Shown: positions 8,421 to 18,131, numbered from the stretch's first letter. The stretch is DNA of 64,000 nt from Sphaerisporangium corydalis (GCF_025506355.1 NZ_JANZYP010000033.1:1-64000); one strand, 5' to 3'. Numbers and translations: made by a program. Notes: a model not told the origin generated them from the sequence alone.

Positions 8421-9037
8421 CGCCCCGGTTCCTGCGGTGCGGCGACGGCGCCGTCCTGGTGGAGGTGGACGGCACCGAGGCGGTGCTCGCCCTGTACGAC
8501 GCGCTCGCCGCCGACCCGCCGCGCGGGGTCACCGACATCCTCCCGGCCGCCCGCACGCTGCTGCTCCGCTTCGGCCCGCCGGCCAGGCGGGAGACGGTGG
8601 AGTCCGCCGTCCTGCGGGCGCGGCCGGCCACCGGGCGCGGCCGGGACGCGGGCGAGGTGACCGTCCCCGTCGTCTACGACGGCGCCGACCTGGCCGGGGT
8701 GGCGGCGCTGACCGGGCTGTCCGAGCGCGAGGTGGTGGAGGCGCACACCGGCACGCCGTGGACGGTGGCGTTCTCCGGGTTCGCCCCCGGCTTCGGCTAC
8801 CTCTCCGGCGGCGACGCCCGCCTGCGCGTGCCCCGCCGTACCGAGTCACGGGTGCGGGTGCCGGCCGGGTCGGTCGCGCTGGCGGCCGGGTTCAGCGCCG
8901 TGTACCCGCGCGAGTCGCCCGGCGGGTGGCGGCTCATCGGCCGCACCGCGCTCACGGTGTGGGACCTGACCGCCGACCCGCCCGCGCTGCTGCGCCCGGG
9001 CACCCGGGTCCGCTTCACGGAGGCACGGGATGCGTGA
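8417..9037 (+). CDS. pxpB: 5-oxoprolinase subunit PxpB (KipI-like)
   Basis: A 206-residue protein of the KipI/allophanate-hydrolase subunit 1 family. The hallmark stretch [20 protein letters not shown] and [26 protein letters not shown] are present, as is [10 protein letters not shown]. It starts with an ATG overlapping the pxpA stop (ATGA at 8417-8420), so the two are translationally coupled. With PxpA and PxpC it forms the 5-oxoprolinase complex; in Bacillus the homologue KipI was first named as a kinase inhibitor. Confidence 0.9.
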   Translation: MTPRFLRCGDGAVLVEVDGTEAVLALYDALAADPPRGVTDILPAARTLLLRFGPPARRETVESAVLRARPATGRGRDAGEVTVPVVYDGADLAGVAALTGLSEREVVEAHTGTPWTVAFSGFAPGFGYLSGGDARLRVPRRTESRVRVPAGSVALAAGFSAVYPRESPGGWRLIGRTALTVWDLTADPPALLRPGTRVRFTEARDA

Positions 9038-9055
9038 CCCGCTGTGGGTGAGGGG

Positions 9056-9934
9056 GTGAGGTCGCTGGAGGTGCTGGCCACGGGGCCGATGACGACCGTG
9101 CAGGACCTCGGGCGTCCGGGCCGTGGCGACCTCGGCGTGGGACGCTCGGGCGCCGCCGACCGGGGCGCGTTGCGGCTGGGCAACCGGCTGCTGGCCAACC
9201 CCGAGGGCGCCGCGTCGCTGGAGGTCACCCTGGGCGGTCTGCGGGTGCGCGCCCAGGGTGACCTGCTCATCGCGCTCACCGGGGCCCTGTGCCCGGCCAC
9301 GGTGACCGACGCCGCCGGGCGGGTGCGCGGCGTGGGTCACCAGTCGGTCGAACGGCTGCCCGACGGGGCCACGCTGCGGCTCGGCGTCCCGAGGCGCGGC
9401 CTGCGCACGTACGTGGCCGTCCGGGGCGGCCTGGACGTGCCCGAGGTGCTGGGGTCGCGGGCCACCGACACCATGGCCGGGCTCGGGCCCGAGCGCCCCG
9501 CGCCCGGGACGCTGCTGCCCGTGGGACCGCCGCCGCCGAGGTTCCCGGTCGCCGACCTCGCGCCGGTGTTCGGCATGTCGTCCGGGGATCCCGTGCTGGA
9601 GATCCTGCCCGGCCCGCGCGACGACTGGTTCAGCGCGGACGCGCTGGCGTCGCTGTGCTCGGCGCCGTACGAGGTGACCACCGACAGCGACCGGGTGGGC
9701 ATGCGGCTGCGCGGGCCGCGCCTCACGCGGGTGCGGGAGGAGGAGCTGCCGCCCGAGGGGATGGTGCCCGGCGCGCTGCAGGTGCCGCCGTCCGGGCAGC
9801 CGACGCTCTTCCTGGCCGACCATCCGGTGACGGGCGGGTACCCGGTGATCGCGGTAGTGCGTTCGAGGGACGTCGACCGCGCCGCCCAGACCCGCCCCGG
9901 TCAGCGCGTCCGCTTCCGGCTGGGCCGAACGTGA
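9056..9934 (+). CDS. pxpC: 5-oxoprolinase subunit PxpC (KipA-like)
   Basis: A protein of 292 residues with the biotin-dependent carboxyltransferase-like/KipA fold. Signature segments are [46 protein letters not shown] and the C-terminal [34 protein letters not shown], seen in pieces across the protein. The start is uncertain: GTG at 9056 places LEVLATGP at the N-terminus as in homologues, and GTG at 9044 would add four residues. It is 18 bp downstream of pxpB. Completes the PxpABC complex. Confidence 0.88.
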   Translation: MRSLEVLATGPMTTVQDLGRPGRGDLGVGRSGAADRGALRLGNRLLANPEGAASLEVTLGGLRVRAQGDLLIALTGALCPATVTDAAGRVRGVGHQSVERLPDGATLRLGVPRRGLRTYVAVRGGLDVPEVLGSRATDTMAGLGPERPAPGTLLPVGPPPPRFPVADLAPVFGMSSGDPVLEILPGPRDDWFSADALASLCSAPYEVTTDSDRVGMRLRGPRLTRVREEELPPEGMVPGALQVPPSGQPTLFLADHPVTGGYPVIAVVRSRDVDRAAQTRPGQRVRFRLGRT

Positions 9935-9975
9935 ACAGGACGGACACCGCGAAACGCGGAGAACAGGAGTGCGGG

Positions 9976-10770
9976 ATGACCGGCACAATGACCGATCCGG
10001 CGCGGCTGGCGCCCCGGGAGGCCCGGGCGCTGTTCCGCGGCGGGCTCGTGACGCCCACCGCCGGATGGGCGTCCGGCTGGACCCAGGCCAACCTGATCGC
10101 GCTGCCGAAGGACCGCGCGTACGACTTCCTGCTGTTCGCGCAGCGCAACCCGCGCCCGTGCCCCGTGCTGGACGTGACCGAGCCGGGCGCGCACGCCACG
10201 CCCATCTTCGACGGTGACCTGCGCACCGACCTGCCCGCCTACCGCGTCTACGTGGACGGCGAGCAGGTGGCCGAGGTCACCGACGTCCTTTCGTACTGGC
10301 GCGCGGACCTCGTCTGCTTCCTCATCGGGTGCAGTTTCACCTTCGAGGCGGCGCTGCTGGAGGCGGGCGTCCCGGTGCGGCACCTGGAGGCGGGGACGAA
10401 CGTGCCGATGTACCTCACCAACCGGCAGTGCCGCCCGGCGGGCGACATGTCGGGACCCGAGGTGGTCAGCATGCGTCCGGTGCCCGCCGGGCTGGTGGCG
10501 ACGGCGGTGCGCATCACCTCCCGATACCCCGCCGTGCACGGCGCCCCCGTCCACGTCGGGGACCCGCGCGTGCTGGGCATCGCCGACCTCGACCGGCCCG
10601 ACTTCGGCGAGCCGGTCGAGGTGCGGGAGGGGGAGCTGCCGGTCTTCTGGGGATGCGGCGTGACACCGCAGGCGGCCGTGATGCGGTCACGGCCGCCGTT
10701 CGCGATCGGTCACGCGCCCGGCCACATGGCCGTCACCGACGCCCGCGACAGCGCGTACCAGGTGCCCTGA
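9976..10770 (+). CDS. DUF1445 / D-glutamate cyclase-like putative hydro-lyase (YcsI family)
   Basis: A 264-residue protein of the YcsI family. Diagnostic stretches are [77 protein letters not shown] and the C-terminal [14 protein letters not shown], all of which can be read at the expected places. CAGGAG lies just before the ATG. In Bacillus ycsI also sits with ycsF and kipIA. D-glutamate cyclases make 5-oxo-D-proline, so in this operon it may feed or balance the 5-oxoprolinase; that reaction is inference. Confidence 0.85.
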   Translation: MTGTMTDPARLAPREARALFRGGLVTPTAGWASGWTQANLIALPKDRAYDFLLFAQRNPRPCPVLDVTEPGAHATPIFDGDLRTDLPAYRVYVDGEQVAEVTDVLSYWRADLVCFLIGCSFTFEAALLEAGVPVRHLEAGTNVPMYLTNRQCRPAGDMSGPEVVSMRPVPAGLVATAVRITSRYPAVHGAPVHVGDPRVLGIADLDRPDFGEPVEVREGELPVFWGCGVTPQAAVMRSRPPFAIGHAPGHMAVTDARDSAYQVP

Positions 10771-10778
10771 GCGGCCCC

Positions 10779-10822
10779 TACCAGCCGTAACCGGCCGCCC
10801 TACCAGCCGTAGCCGGCCGCGT
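10779..10822. repeat. 22-bp tandem repeat at the 3' end of the GDSL gene
   Basis: TACCAGCCGTAACCGGCCGC-type units at 10779-10800 and 10801-10822 differ at only a few positions. The second unit encodes the last codons of the minus-strand GDSL hydrolase (AGYGW), and the first lies just beyond its stop, so a short duplication of the gene's end has occurred. Confidence 0.7.
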
Positions 10823-11615
10823 AGGTCACGTCGGCGAGCCGGCGCTGGCCGGTGGCGTTGGGGTGGAAGTAGTCCCAGGTGCTGATCTCGGAGAGGGCGA
10901 ACGGGTAGCCGAAGACGGCGCCACCGTCGTACCGGCACGCGGCCTGCTCCCCGCACACCCTGGCCAGCACCGCGTTGAAGTCGGCGACGCGCTGGCGTAC
11001 CCGGTCGCGCCGCTCGGCGTCGGCCGCGTCGGTGGAGCGGGGCCGGGCGAGCATGGACTGGCAGATGCTCAGCGCCGACCACGCCGTGCGCGCCGATGAG
11101 CTGTCCTTGCCGACCTCCCACAACCGCTTGATGTCGGGAACGCTCGCGACGAAGATCAGCGCGTTGGGGAGCCCCGTGGTGAGCGTCTGAAGTGCCGTGC
11201 GGAACCGGGACTCGAAGTCGGCGGCCGAGGTCATGGCCGCCTCCGATGACGTGCACGCGTCGTTGGCCCCGATCAGGATCGTCACGTAGCCGGCGCCCTG
11301 GGAGACGGCGCTCGCGGCCTGCCCCGCCATGTCCGCGACCTTGGCACCGGACTTGGCGTCGTTGAAGGCGGTCACGGACGGGTTCAGCGCCTGGATCCGC
11401 CGGTAGTGGCTGTTCACGCTGCTGTACGACCCGGTGGACCACGAGCGTGAGGTGCAGTCGACGTAGAAGCCGCAGGCGTTGAAGCCGCGGGTGATGGAGT
11501 CGCCCATGGAGGCGATGGAGGCGGGGACCGGCGGGGCGTACGCCCAGGCCGTCGAGGGGACGAAGACGACTGCGAGTGCTGCGAGGAGGACGAGGATACG
11601 GCGGCGGACGTCCAA
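10800..11615 (-). CDS. secreted SGNH/GDSL hydrolase
   Basis: A 271-residue secreted esterase/lipase-like enzyme. The signal peptide spans residues 1-26 (LLAALAVVFVPSTAWA). Block I is SIASMGDSITRGF with nucleophile Ser40, block III is ILIGANDAC, and block V is TWDYFHPN, carrying the Asp and His of the catalytic site. Six cysteines suggest disulfides. Actinomycete SGNH hydrolases of this type act on acyl or acetyl esters outside the cell; the substrate cannot be read here. Divergent from the FhuF-like gene. Confidence 0.88.
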   Translation of the reverse strand: MDVRRRILVLLAALAVVFVPSTAWAYAPPVPASIASMGDSITRGFNACGFYVDCTSRSWSTGSYSSVNSHYRRIQALNPSVTAFNDAKSGAKVADMAGQAASAVSQGAGYVTILIGANDACTSSEAAMTSAADFESRFRTALQTLTTGLPNALIFVASVPDIKRLWEVGKDSSSARTAWSALSICQSMLARPRSTDAADAERRDRVRQRVADFNAVLARVCGEQAACRYDGGAVFGYPFALSEISTWDYFHPNATGQRRLADVTYAAGYGW

Positions 11616-11697
11616 GCTGGGCTCCTGGGTGTGCTCCCCCGATCGGCTCTGACGATCAGAATGTCAGCCAGCTTGACCTGATTTACAAGCTCACATT

Positions 11698-11714
11698 ACA
11701 AGTTACTGACTTGT
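11698..11714. promoter_or_regulatory. inverted repeat between divergent genes
   Basis: ACAAGT (11698-11703) and ACTTGT (11709-11714) flank TACTG. This AT-rich element lies 83 bp before the GDSL hydrolase start and 65 bp before the FhuF-like start, so it could control either. No regulator gene is adjacent. Confidence 0.4.
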
Positions 11715-11766
11715 TGGTAACATACGGCCGGTGTCCCGCCCGCGTCGTCCGTTCCGCGCGCCGCCG

Positions 11767-11772
11767 TACGCT
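11767..11772 (+). promoter_or_regulatory. -10 box of a leaderless transcript
   Basis: TACGCT followed by six bases and then the GTG at 11779. This spacing puts the first base of the start codon at +1, the usual arrangement for leaderless actinobacterial mRNAs, and there is no ribosome binding site upstream. Confidence 0.6.
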
Positions 11773-11778
11773 GGGACC

Positions 11779-12522
11779 GTGGATCGGGACCGAGTGGCGG
11801 ACGCCCTGGCCGACGTGTCGGCGATGGGGCCGTACTTCGCCGTCTCCACCGACCCCGCCCACGACGGCGACCCGCTCTGGCGGCCGCTCGCCGACCTGTC
11901 CGCCGACACCGGTGCCCTGAGCGCGAGGATCACCGACTTCGAGCGGCGCCTCGGCACCGGCGAGAGCCGGGTCGCCGCGTCGATCCTGTTCCAGGGACTC
12001 GCGGCGCGGCTGTGGTCGCCGATCGCCGCCGCCGTCACCGCCCACGGCCTGATCCCCGTCTCGGTCACCGAACACCTGCGTTGGCGCCCGGTCGCCACGG
12101 GGCCCCTCCCGCTGTGGACGGCCACGGCGGCGTGGGAGCCGGTGTCCGGTGACGCCGCCGCGCAGGTCTACCGGACCGTCGTGGACGACCTGCTCACACC
12201 GCTGGCGCGGGCCGTCCAGGACATCACCAAGATCGCCCCCGCCCTGCTGTGGGGCAACGCCGCGTCCGCGCTGGCCGGCGTCCTTCGCACCCTCCCGGTC
12301 GCGCGGCCCGACCTCGGGCCGCGCGCCGCGCGGCTGGTCGGCGAGGTGCTCAGGCTCGGAGTGCTCGCGGGAACGGGGGAGCCGGCGGAGCCCGCGCCCG
12401 GGAACCACTACTTCGTCCGGGTGAGCTGCTGCCTGTACTACCGCGTCCCCGGCGGGGGGATGTGCGATGACTGCGCCCTGCTCGCCCCCGAGACCCGCCA
12501 CGCCCGGTGGGCACGGGCGTGA
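11779..12522 (+). CDS. FhuF-like (2Fe-2S) ferric iron reductase
   Basis: A 247-residue cytoplasmic protein. The C-terminus carries the FhuF cluster motif C-C-x10-C-x2-C as Cys217, Cys218, Cys229 and Cys232 (SCCLYYRVPGGGMCDDC). The upstream helical domain includes VSVTEHLRWRP and the ALLWGNAASALAGVLR segment typical of this family. FhuF reduces ferric siderophores to release iron. The start at 11779 is chosen because of the leaderless promoter; a GTG at 11731 is in frame. Its stop overlaps the GTG of the BtuF-like gene (GTGA), suggesting linked metal or corrinoid handling. Confidence 0.82.
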   Translation: MDRDRVADALADVSAMGPYFAVSTDPAHDGDPLWRPLADLSADTGALSARITDFERRLGTGESRVAASILFQGLAARLWSPIAAAVTAHGLIPVSVTEHLRWRPVATGPLPLWTATAAWEPVSGDAAAQVYRTVVDDLLTPLARAVQDITKIAPALLWGNAASALAGVLRTLPVARPDLGPRAARLVGEVLRLGVLAGTGEPAEPAPGNHYFVRVSCCLYYRVPGGGMCDDCALLAPETRHARWARA

Positions 12523-13304
12523 CCGCGCTCAGGGACGACCTCGGGCTCGATGTCCACCTGCCGGGCGAGGTGCGGCGGGTGGTGTCGCTGGTGCCCTCGC
12601 TGACCGAGTCGGTGGCGGCCACGGCGCCCGGCCTGCTGGCCGGGGCGACCGACTGGTGCTCCCACCCGGCCGGGCTCGACGTGACCCGGATCCGCGGCAC
12701 CAAGAACCCCGACGTGGCCGCCATCATGGCCCTCGCCCCCGACCTGGTCCTGGCCAACGAGGAGGAGAACCGCGTCGCCGACCTGGACGCGCTGCGCGCG
12801 GCCGGCGTGCCTGTGTGGGTCACCGTCGTGCGCACGCTCGACGAGGCCCTCGTCTCGCTCCGGCGGATGCTGGTGGACGCGATGGGCCTTCCCGAGCCCG
12901 GATGGCTGGCCGCCGCCGAGAGGGCGTGGCACCCCGGCCTCGCGCGGGGCGAGCGCCGCGCGGTGATCCCGATCTGGCGCAAGCCGTGGATGGTGGTGGG
13001 CCGGGACACCTTCGCGGGCGACCTGCTGCTGCGCCTGGGCGTGCGCAACGTGTACGCGGGACACGCCGAGCGGTACCCGCGCATCCCGCTGCCCGATTTG
13101 CTGGCGGCCCGTCCCGACCTCGTCGTGCTGCCGGACGAGCCCTACCGGTTCACCGCCGACGACGGTCCCGGCTTCTTCCCCGGCGTCCCGGCCGCGCTTG
13201 TCAGCGGGCGCCATCTCACCTGGTACGGCCCGTCGCTCGCCGAAGCGCCCCAGGTGCTCGCCGAGGCTCTAACCTGGGACGATGGCGCTGGCGTACGCGA
13301 TTGA
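12519..13304 (+). CDS. BtuF-like cobalamin-binding / helical-backbone metal receptor protein
   Basis: A 261-residue protein with the periplasmic-binding-protein type III fold: RRVVSLVPSLTESV at the N-terminus, ALAPDLVLANEEENR, and WYGPSLAEAP at the end. It resembles vitamin B12 or iron-siderophore binding proteins but has neither signal peptide nor lipobox, so it appears to be cytoplasmic. A similar class of soluble BtuF-like proteins exists in actinomycetes. GTG at 12519 overlaps the stop of the FhuF-like gene; a GTG at 12507 is also possible. No permease or ATPase partner is nearby. Ligand unknown. Confidence 0.75.
   Translation: MTALRDDLGLDVHLPGEVRRVVSLVPSLTESVAATAPGLLAGATDWCSHPAGLDVTRIRGTKNPDVAAIMALAPDLVLANEEENRVADLDALRAAGVPVWVTVVRTLDEALVSLRRMLVDAMGLPEPGWLAAAERAWHPGLARGERRAVIPIWRKPWMVVGRDTFAGDLLLRLGVRNVYAGHAERYPRIPLPDLLAARPDLVVLPDEPYRFTADDGPGFFPGVPAALVSGRHLTWYGPSLAEAPQVLAEALTWDDGAGVRD
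13270..13275 (+). promoter_or_regulatory. -10 box of a leaderless transcript
   Basis: TAACCT followed by six bases and the ATG at 13282, inside the 3' end of the preceding gene. The spacing matches a leaderless mRNA and no ribosome binding site is seen. Confidence 0.6.
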
Positions 13305-14004
13305 CCTCGCCGGGCAGGGCTGGCTGCAGCTCGGCGAGCTGTTGCTCGCCTTCGTGCTCTCGGCGGCGATCGGCCTGGAGCGGGAGATCCGGCAGAAGAG
13401 CGCCGGCCTGCGCACCCACACCCTGGTCGGCCTCGGCGCCGCGCTCATCATGCTGGTGTCGAAGTACGGGTTCGGCGACGTCCTCGGCGCGCACGTCACC
13501 CTCGACCCCTCCCGGGTGGCGGCCCAGATCGTGTCGGGCATCGGGTTCCTCGGCGCCGGCCTGATCGTCATCCGGCGGGACGCGGTGCGCGGGCTGACCA
13601 CCGCCGCGACGATCTGGCTCACCGCGGGGGTGGGCATGGCGGCGGGGGCGGGGCTGTGGCTGCTGGCGGTCGTCGTGACCGGGGGGCACTTCGCGGCCGT
13701 GTGCGTGCTCACCCCGCTGGCCACCCGCCTGCCGCACTCCAAGTACGCGCCCTCGCGGGTCCACCTGACCTACCTCGACGGCCGGGGCGTGCTGCGGCGG
13801 GTGCTGGCGGAGTTCACCCGCCGGGGGTTCAGCGTGACCGAGCTGTCGGTCGACCAGCGGCTGCGCCACCAGGACCAGGCGGCCGTCTCCCTGTGGATCA
13901 CCGTGCACGGCGGCGGCTCGCTCTCGGAGCTGACCGCCACGCTCGCGGAGGTCGAGGGCGTGCTCGCCGTGGCGACACAGGACACCGACGCGGTGATGCC
14001 CTGA
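13282..14004 (+). CDS. MgtC/SapB family membrane protein
   Basis: A 240-residue membrane protein. The N-terminal half has four or five spans with the MgtC motifs AAIGLEREIRQKSAGLRTHTLVGLGAAL and IGFLGAGLIVIR...RGLTTAATIWLTAGVGMA. The C-terminal ~95 residues form a soluble ACT-like domain (RVHLTYLDGRGVLRRVLAEF). MgtC proteins affect magnesium homeostasis, often by inhibiting ATP synthase. It overlaps the end of the BtuF-like gene by 23 bp and has its own leaderless promoter. Confidence 0.85.
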   Translation: MALAYAIDLAGQGWLQLGELLLAFVLSAAIGLEREIRQKSAGLRTHTLVGLGAALIMLVSKYGFGDVLGAHVTLDPSRVAAQIVSGIGFLGAGLIVIRRDAVRGLTTAATIWLTAGVGMAAGAGLWLLAVVVTGGHFAAVCVLTPLATRLPHSKYAPSRVHLTYLDGRGVLRRVLAEFTRRGFSVTELSVDQRLRHQDQAAVSLWITVHGGGSLSELTATLAEVEGVLAVATQDTDAVMP

Positions 14005-14034
14005 CCGGCATTCCCCATCATCCCTGGTCATAAG

Positions 14035-14065
14035 GGGTTCCGCCGCCGGTCACGCGGGGGAACCC
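14035..14065. promoter_or_regulatory. inverted repeat upstream of catalase
   Basis: GGGTTCC (14035-14041) and GGAACCC (14059-14065) with a 17-nt spacer. It lies 31 bp after the MgtC-like stop and 117 bp before the catalase start. It may be a terminator of the first gene or an operator for the second. Confidence 0.4.
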
Positions 14066-14181
14066 TGAATCGATCATCGGTTTTCCCGCATCGGAGCCAG
14101 GGCACGTAGCGGCCGTGACGCGCGCCCCCATCACGGGCGCCGCCGGCGCGGCATGGGCCACGCGCGATCGGGGGTACGAGG

Positions 14182-16254
14182 ATGGGCGGCGACGACCGTT
14201 CGGAGAAGGACCGGCAGCTCGACGGCTACCGTGTGGACGAGCGGGACTCGTTCCTCACGACGGACCAGGGCATTCCCGTCGCCGACACCGACAACTCCCT
14301 GAAGGCGGGCGAACGCGGCCCGACGCTGCTGGAGGACTTCCACTTCCGCGAGAAGATCACCCATTTCGACCACGAGCGCATCCCCGAACGGGTCGTGCAC
14401 GCCAGGGGCGCCGGGGCGTACGGCTACTTCGAGCCCTACGACGGCTCGCTGGCCGCGCTGACCCGGGCCGAGTTCCTGCGGACGCCGGGGCTGCGGACGC
14501 CGGTGTTCGTGCGCTTCTCCACGGTCGCCGGTTCGCGCGGGTCGGCCGACACCGTGCGGGACGTGCGGGGGTTCGCCGTCAAGTTCTACACGCGGCAGGG
14601 CAACTTCGACCTGGTCGGCAACAACATGCCGGTCTTCTTCATCCAGGACTCGATCAAGTTCCCCGACTTCGTGCACGCGGTGAAGCCCGAGCCGCACAAC
14701 GAGATGCCGCAGGCGTCGTCCGCGCATGACACGCTCTGGGACTTCGTCCAGCTCCAGCCGGAGACCACGCACATGATGATGTGGGTGATGTCCGACCGGG
14801 CGATCCCCCGGAGCCTCCGCATGATGCAGGGCTTCGGCGTGCACACCTTCCGGCTGGTCGCCGAGGACGGCCGGGCGACCTTCGTGAAGTTCCACTGGAA
14901 GCCGGCGCTCGGCACGCACTCCCTGGTCTGGGACGAGGCGCAGAAGATCGCCGGCAAGGACCCCGACTTCAACCGCCGCGACCTGTGGGAGGCCATCGAA
15001 CGCGGCGCCCACCCCGAATGGGAGCTGGGACTCCAGCTCGTCCCGGAGGAGGACGAGCACTCCTTCGACTTCGACCTCCTCGACTCGACGAAGATCATCC
15101 CCGAGGAGCAGGTGCCGGTGCGCCCGGTCGGGCGGCTGGTGCTCGACCGCAACCCCGACAACTTCTTCGCCGAGACCGAGCAGGTCGCCTTCCACCTCGC
15201 CAACATCGTCCCTGGCATCGACTTCTCCGACGACCCCCTGCTCCAGGGCCGCCTGTTCTCCTACCTCGACACGCAGCTCATCAGGCTCGGCGGCCCGAAC
15301 TTCCCGCAGATCCCGGTCAACCGGCCGATCGCCGAGGTGCGCAACCACCAGCGCGACGGCTACCACCAGACGCGCGTCAACCAGGGCCGGGCCGCGTACC
15401 ACCCCAACTCGGTCGGCGGCGGCGCGCCGGTGCCCTCACCGGAGGACGGGTTCACGCACCACCGGGAGCGGATCGACGGGTACAAGATCCGCATGCGCAG
15501 CGAGAGCTTCGCCGACCACTACAGCCAGGCCACCCTGTTCTGGAACAGCATGACCGGCTGGGAGCGGGACCACATCGTCGCGGCCTTCCGCTTCGAGCTC
15601 GGCAAGGTCGAGGTGCGCGGGATCCAGGAGGGCGTCGTCCGCAACCTCAACGAGGTGGACCACGACCTGGCCGTGCGGGTCGCCGAGGGCATCGGGGTGG
15701 ACGCCCCCGGCCTGCCCGCCACCCCGAACCACGGCCGCTCCTCTCCCGCGCTGAGCATGAGCGACGAGCCGGCGGACGGCATCGCCACCCGCAAGATCGC
15801 GTTCCTGGTCGGCGACGGCGTCGACGCCGAGCAGGTCCGCGGCCTCATGGACGACCTCACGGCCAGAGGCGCCTTTTGCGAGGTCCTCGCCGCGCGCGGC
15901 GGCGCCGTGCAGGGGGCGGCCGGCGACCGGCTCACGGTGACCCGGCCGCTGCCCACCACGGCCTCGGTGATGTACGACGCCGTGGTGGTGGCGGGCGGGG
16001 ACGAGAGCGTGCGGGCGCTGATCGAGGACGGCGACGCGCTGCATTTCGTGTCGGAGGCCTACAAGCACGGCAAGGCGGTCGGCGCCCTCGGCACGGGGGT
16101 CGAGATCCTGGAGCCGGCCCACGTCTCCACCGCCCCCGGGCAGGGCGTTTTCACCTCGTCGGGGGCGGACCTCGGCGCGTTCCTGCCGCCCTTCGTGGCG
16201 GCCATCGCCGCCCACCGCTTCCCGCACCGCCCCGTACGGCCCGTCCCGGCCTGA
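14182..16254 (+). CDS. katE: large-subunit catalase (KatE/HPII clade)
   Basis: A 690-residue haem catalase that decomposes hydrogen peroxide. The active-site His73 is in [15 protein letters not shown], the catalytic Asn lies in VGNNMPVFF (residues 145-153), and the proximal haem Tyr is in [14 protein letters not shown]. The last ~150 residues form the DJ-1/PfpI-like (glutamine amidotransferase-like) domain that defines large-subunit catalases ([32 protein letters not shown]). Length fits the clade. The ATG at 14182 follows GGGGTACGAGG. No OxyR or FurA gene is adjacent. Confidence 0.93.
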   Translation: MGGDDRSEKDRQLDGYRVDERDSFLTTDQGIPVADTDNSLKAGERGPTLLEDFHFREKITHFDHERIPERVVHARGAGAYGYFEPYDGSLAALTRAEFLRTPGLRTPVFVRFSTVAGSRGSADTVRDVRGFAVKFYTRQGNFDLVGNNMPVFFIQDSIKFPDFVHAVKPEPHNEMPQASSAHDTLWDFVQLQPETTHMMMWVMSDRAIPRSLRMMQGFGVHTFRLVAEDGRATFVKFHWKPALGTHSLVWDEAQKIAGKDPDFNRRDLWEAIERGAHPEWELGLQLVPEEDEHSFDFDLLDSTKIIPEEQVPVRPVGRLVLDRNPDNFFAETEQVAFHLANIVPGIDFSDDPLLQGRLFSYLDTQLIRLGGPNFPQIPVNRPIAEVRNHQRDGYHQTRVNQGRAAYHPNSVGGGAPVPSPEDGFTHHRERIDGYKIRMRSESFADHYSQATLFWNSMTGWERDHIVAAFRFELGKVEVRGIQEGVVRNLNEVDHDLAVRVAEGIGVDAPGLPATPNHGRSSPALSMSDEPADGIATRKIAFLVGDGVDAEQVRGLMDDLTARGAFCEVLAARGGAVQGAAGDRLTVTRPLPTTASVMYDAVVVAGGDESVRALIEDGDALHFVSEAYKHGKAVGALGTGVEILEPAHVSTAPGQGVFTSSGADLGAFLPPFVAAIAAHRFPHRPVRPVPA

Positions 16255-16426
16255 CCCCGAGCCCCCGTGGGGCCTCCGCGCGATCCCGCACCGCCCTGTC
16301 CGGCATGTACCGGCATCGGGGGCCGGGAGCGCTTTGTACGCGCCTTGGAGCTTTCTTGTACGCCTTCTCCGGACCCTGTCAGGCACGGCACTCCCGTCAT
16401 CGGGAGGCCTGTCCTGAGGAGGAAAC

Positions 16427-17947
16427 ATGATGGCTCCCCGGCCACGCAGGTCCCACCGCCTGGCGGTGGCGCTGGCCTGCGTGCTCGCGATCCCGCTCTG
16501 CCTCACCGGCGGCCCGGCCGCCGCGGCTGTCACAGGCGGTACGGCCCTCGCGGCCCTCACCGGCGGTACGGCCCCTGCGGCCCTCAGCGGCGGTCCGGCC
16601 GCCGTGGCCCCGGCCGCGACCCTCACGGGCGCGTTCGCCGAGGCCGCGGCGGTGTACCAGGTGCCACGCGACCTGCTCGTCGCGCTCGCGTACGCCGAGA
16701 CCCACCTCGACGGGCACGAGGGCAGGCCGAGCGCGAGCGGCGGCTACGGCGTGATGCACCTGGTCACCAATCCGTCCGCCCACACCCTGGAGCGGGCCGC
16801 CGAGCTCACCGGCAGGCCCGTGGCGGCGCTGAGGTCCGACACCGCGGCCAACATCGCGGGCGGCGCGGCCGTGCTGCGGGCCGAGGCCGACGCGCTCGGC
16901 CTGAGCGCGTCCGGCCGCGAGGACGTGGCCCGCTGGTACACCGCCGTGGCGAGGTACGGCGGCGCCGCCGACCCGGGCTCGGCGCGGCTCTACGCCGACA
17001 CCGTGTACGACCTGCTGGCCCACGGCGTGCGCGCGGTCGCCGGCGGCGAGACCGTGACCGTCGCGCCCCGGGCCGTGGTGCCCGACCGGGGCGAGTACGC
17101 GAACGCGCCCGACCTGGACGCGCCGCGCCTGGCGGCGGCGGCCGACTACCCGAGCGCGCACTGGGTGGCGGCCAGCTCCAGCAACTACCGGGTGGCGAGC
17201 AGGGACGCCGCCACGATCGACCGCATCGTCATCCACGTCATGCAGGGGTCGTACGCGGGCACGATCTCCTGGTTCCAGAACCCCGTCGCCAAGGTTTCGG
17301 CGCACTACCTGGTGCGGTCCTCCGACGGCGACATCACCCAGATGGTCCATGACAAGGACGTCGCCTACCACGCCACCACCTACAACAACCGGGCCATCGG
17401 GATCGAGCACGAGGGGTTCGTCAGCGACGCCTCCTGGTTCACCGACGCGATGTACCGCTCCTCGGCCGCGCTGACCCGCTACCTCGCCGACAAGTACGGC
17501 ATCCCGAAGGACCGGACGCACATCGTCGGGCACGTCGAGGTGCCGGGCTCCGACCACACCGACCCGGGGCCGAACTGGAACTGGACCACGTACATGCGAC
17601 TGGTGACGGGCGAGACCGGCGGCAACCCGTACACGCCCGAGCAGGTCTGCGGCGCGGGCTTCGGCGTCATCGACTCCGCCGCCCTGGGCACCGCCGGGAC
17701 GGTCTTCCTGCTGTACGACGCCGGCTCGGGCCGCAACTGCGTGGCCACGATCAAGAGCACCTCGCTGGGCACGGCCACCGCCACCTCGGCGTACCTGGAG
17801 GTGCAGGGGTCGGCGCGGGTCACCGACTCGGGGAGCTTCGCGTACTACGCGGGACCCGTGCGAGCCGCCGCAGCGGACAAATGCGTCAAGTGGGGCGGGA
17901 CGGCCGGTTCGTCGGCGTACAACAGCCCGTTCGAGCACTGCGGCTGA
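16427..17947 (+). CDS. secreted N-acetylmuramoyl-L-alanine amidase with lysozyme-like domain
   Basis: A 506-residue exported cell-wall hydrolase. GAGGAGG precedes the ATG. The signal peptide (residues 1-34) is followed by a short GGTA/APAAL-type repeat, then a lysozyme-like/SLT-type module (about 65-200: LVALAYAETHLDGHEG, GGYGVMHLV). The central amidase_2 domain (about 255-390) has the zinc ligands in DRIVIHVMQGS and HIVGHVEVPGSDHTDPGPNW, and SAHYLVRSSDGDITQMVHD. A Cys-containing C-terminal beta domain (about 405-506) resembles modules on other actinomycete amidases. Cleaves the MurNAc-L-Ala bond of peptidoglycan. Confidence 0.9.
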   Translation: MMAPRPRRSHRLAVALACVLAIPLCLTGGPAAAAVTGGTALAALTGGTAPAALSGGPAAVAPAATLTGAFAEAAAVYQVPRDLLVALAYAETHLDGHEGRPSASGGYGVMHLVTNPSAHTLERAAELTGRPVAALRSDTAANIAGGAAVLRAEADALGLSASGREDVARWYTAVARYGGAADPGSARLYADTVYDLLAHGVRAVAGGETVTVAPRAVVPDRGEYANAPDLDAPRLAAAADYPSAHWVAASSSNYRVASRDAATIDRIVIHVMQGSYAGTISWFQNPVAKVSAHYLVRSSDGDITQMVHDKDVAYHATTYNNRAIGIEHEGFVSDASWFTDAMYRSSAALTRYLADKYGIPKDRTHIVGHVEVPGSDHTDPGPNWNWTTYMRLVTGETGGNPYTPEQVCGAGFGVIDSAALGTAGTVFLLYDAGSGRNCVATIKSTSLGTATATSAYLEVQGSARVTDSGSFAYYAGPVRAAAADKCVKWGGTAGSSAYNSPFEHCG

Positions 17948-18015
17948 GGGTGCCCGATTTGGGCCCCCGATGCTCTTGACGGCGCGGGGTGGGAAATGGT
18001 GACATCGCTTTTTGA

Positions 18016-18030
18016 TAGGAAGCCTTCCTA
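18016..18030 (+). promoter_or_regulatory. operator-like palindrome upstream of chitosanase
   Basis: Perfect palindrome TAGGAAG-C-CTTCCTA, about 100 bp before the chitosanase start. Similar AGGAA...TTCCT palindromes have been described as repressor sites (CsnR, ROK family) upstream of Streptomyces chitosanase genes; that link is from memory. No ROK regulator is in the window. Confidence 0.55.
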
Positions 18031-18131
18031 ACAATTCATCAAGCGGGCTCCAGTCACCCGCTGAGTTCGCCGTGCCCGCGCCCGGCATCGGGGGTGTCGA
18101 GCGTCGGGTACGGCCGGCAGAAAGGCTGATC

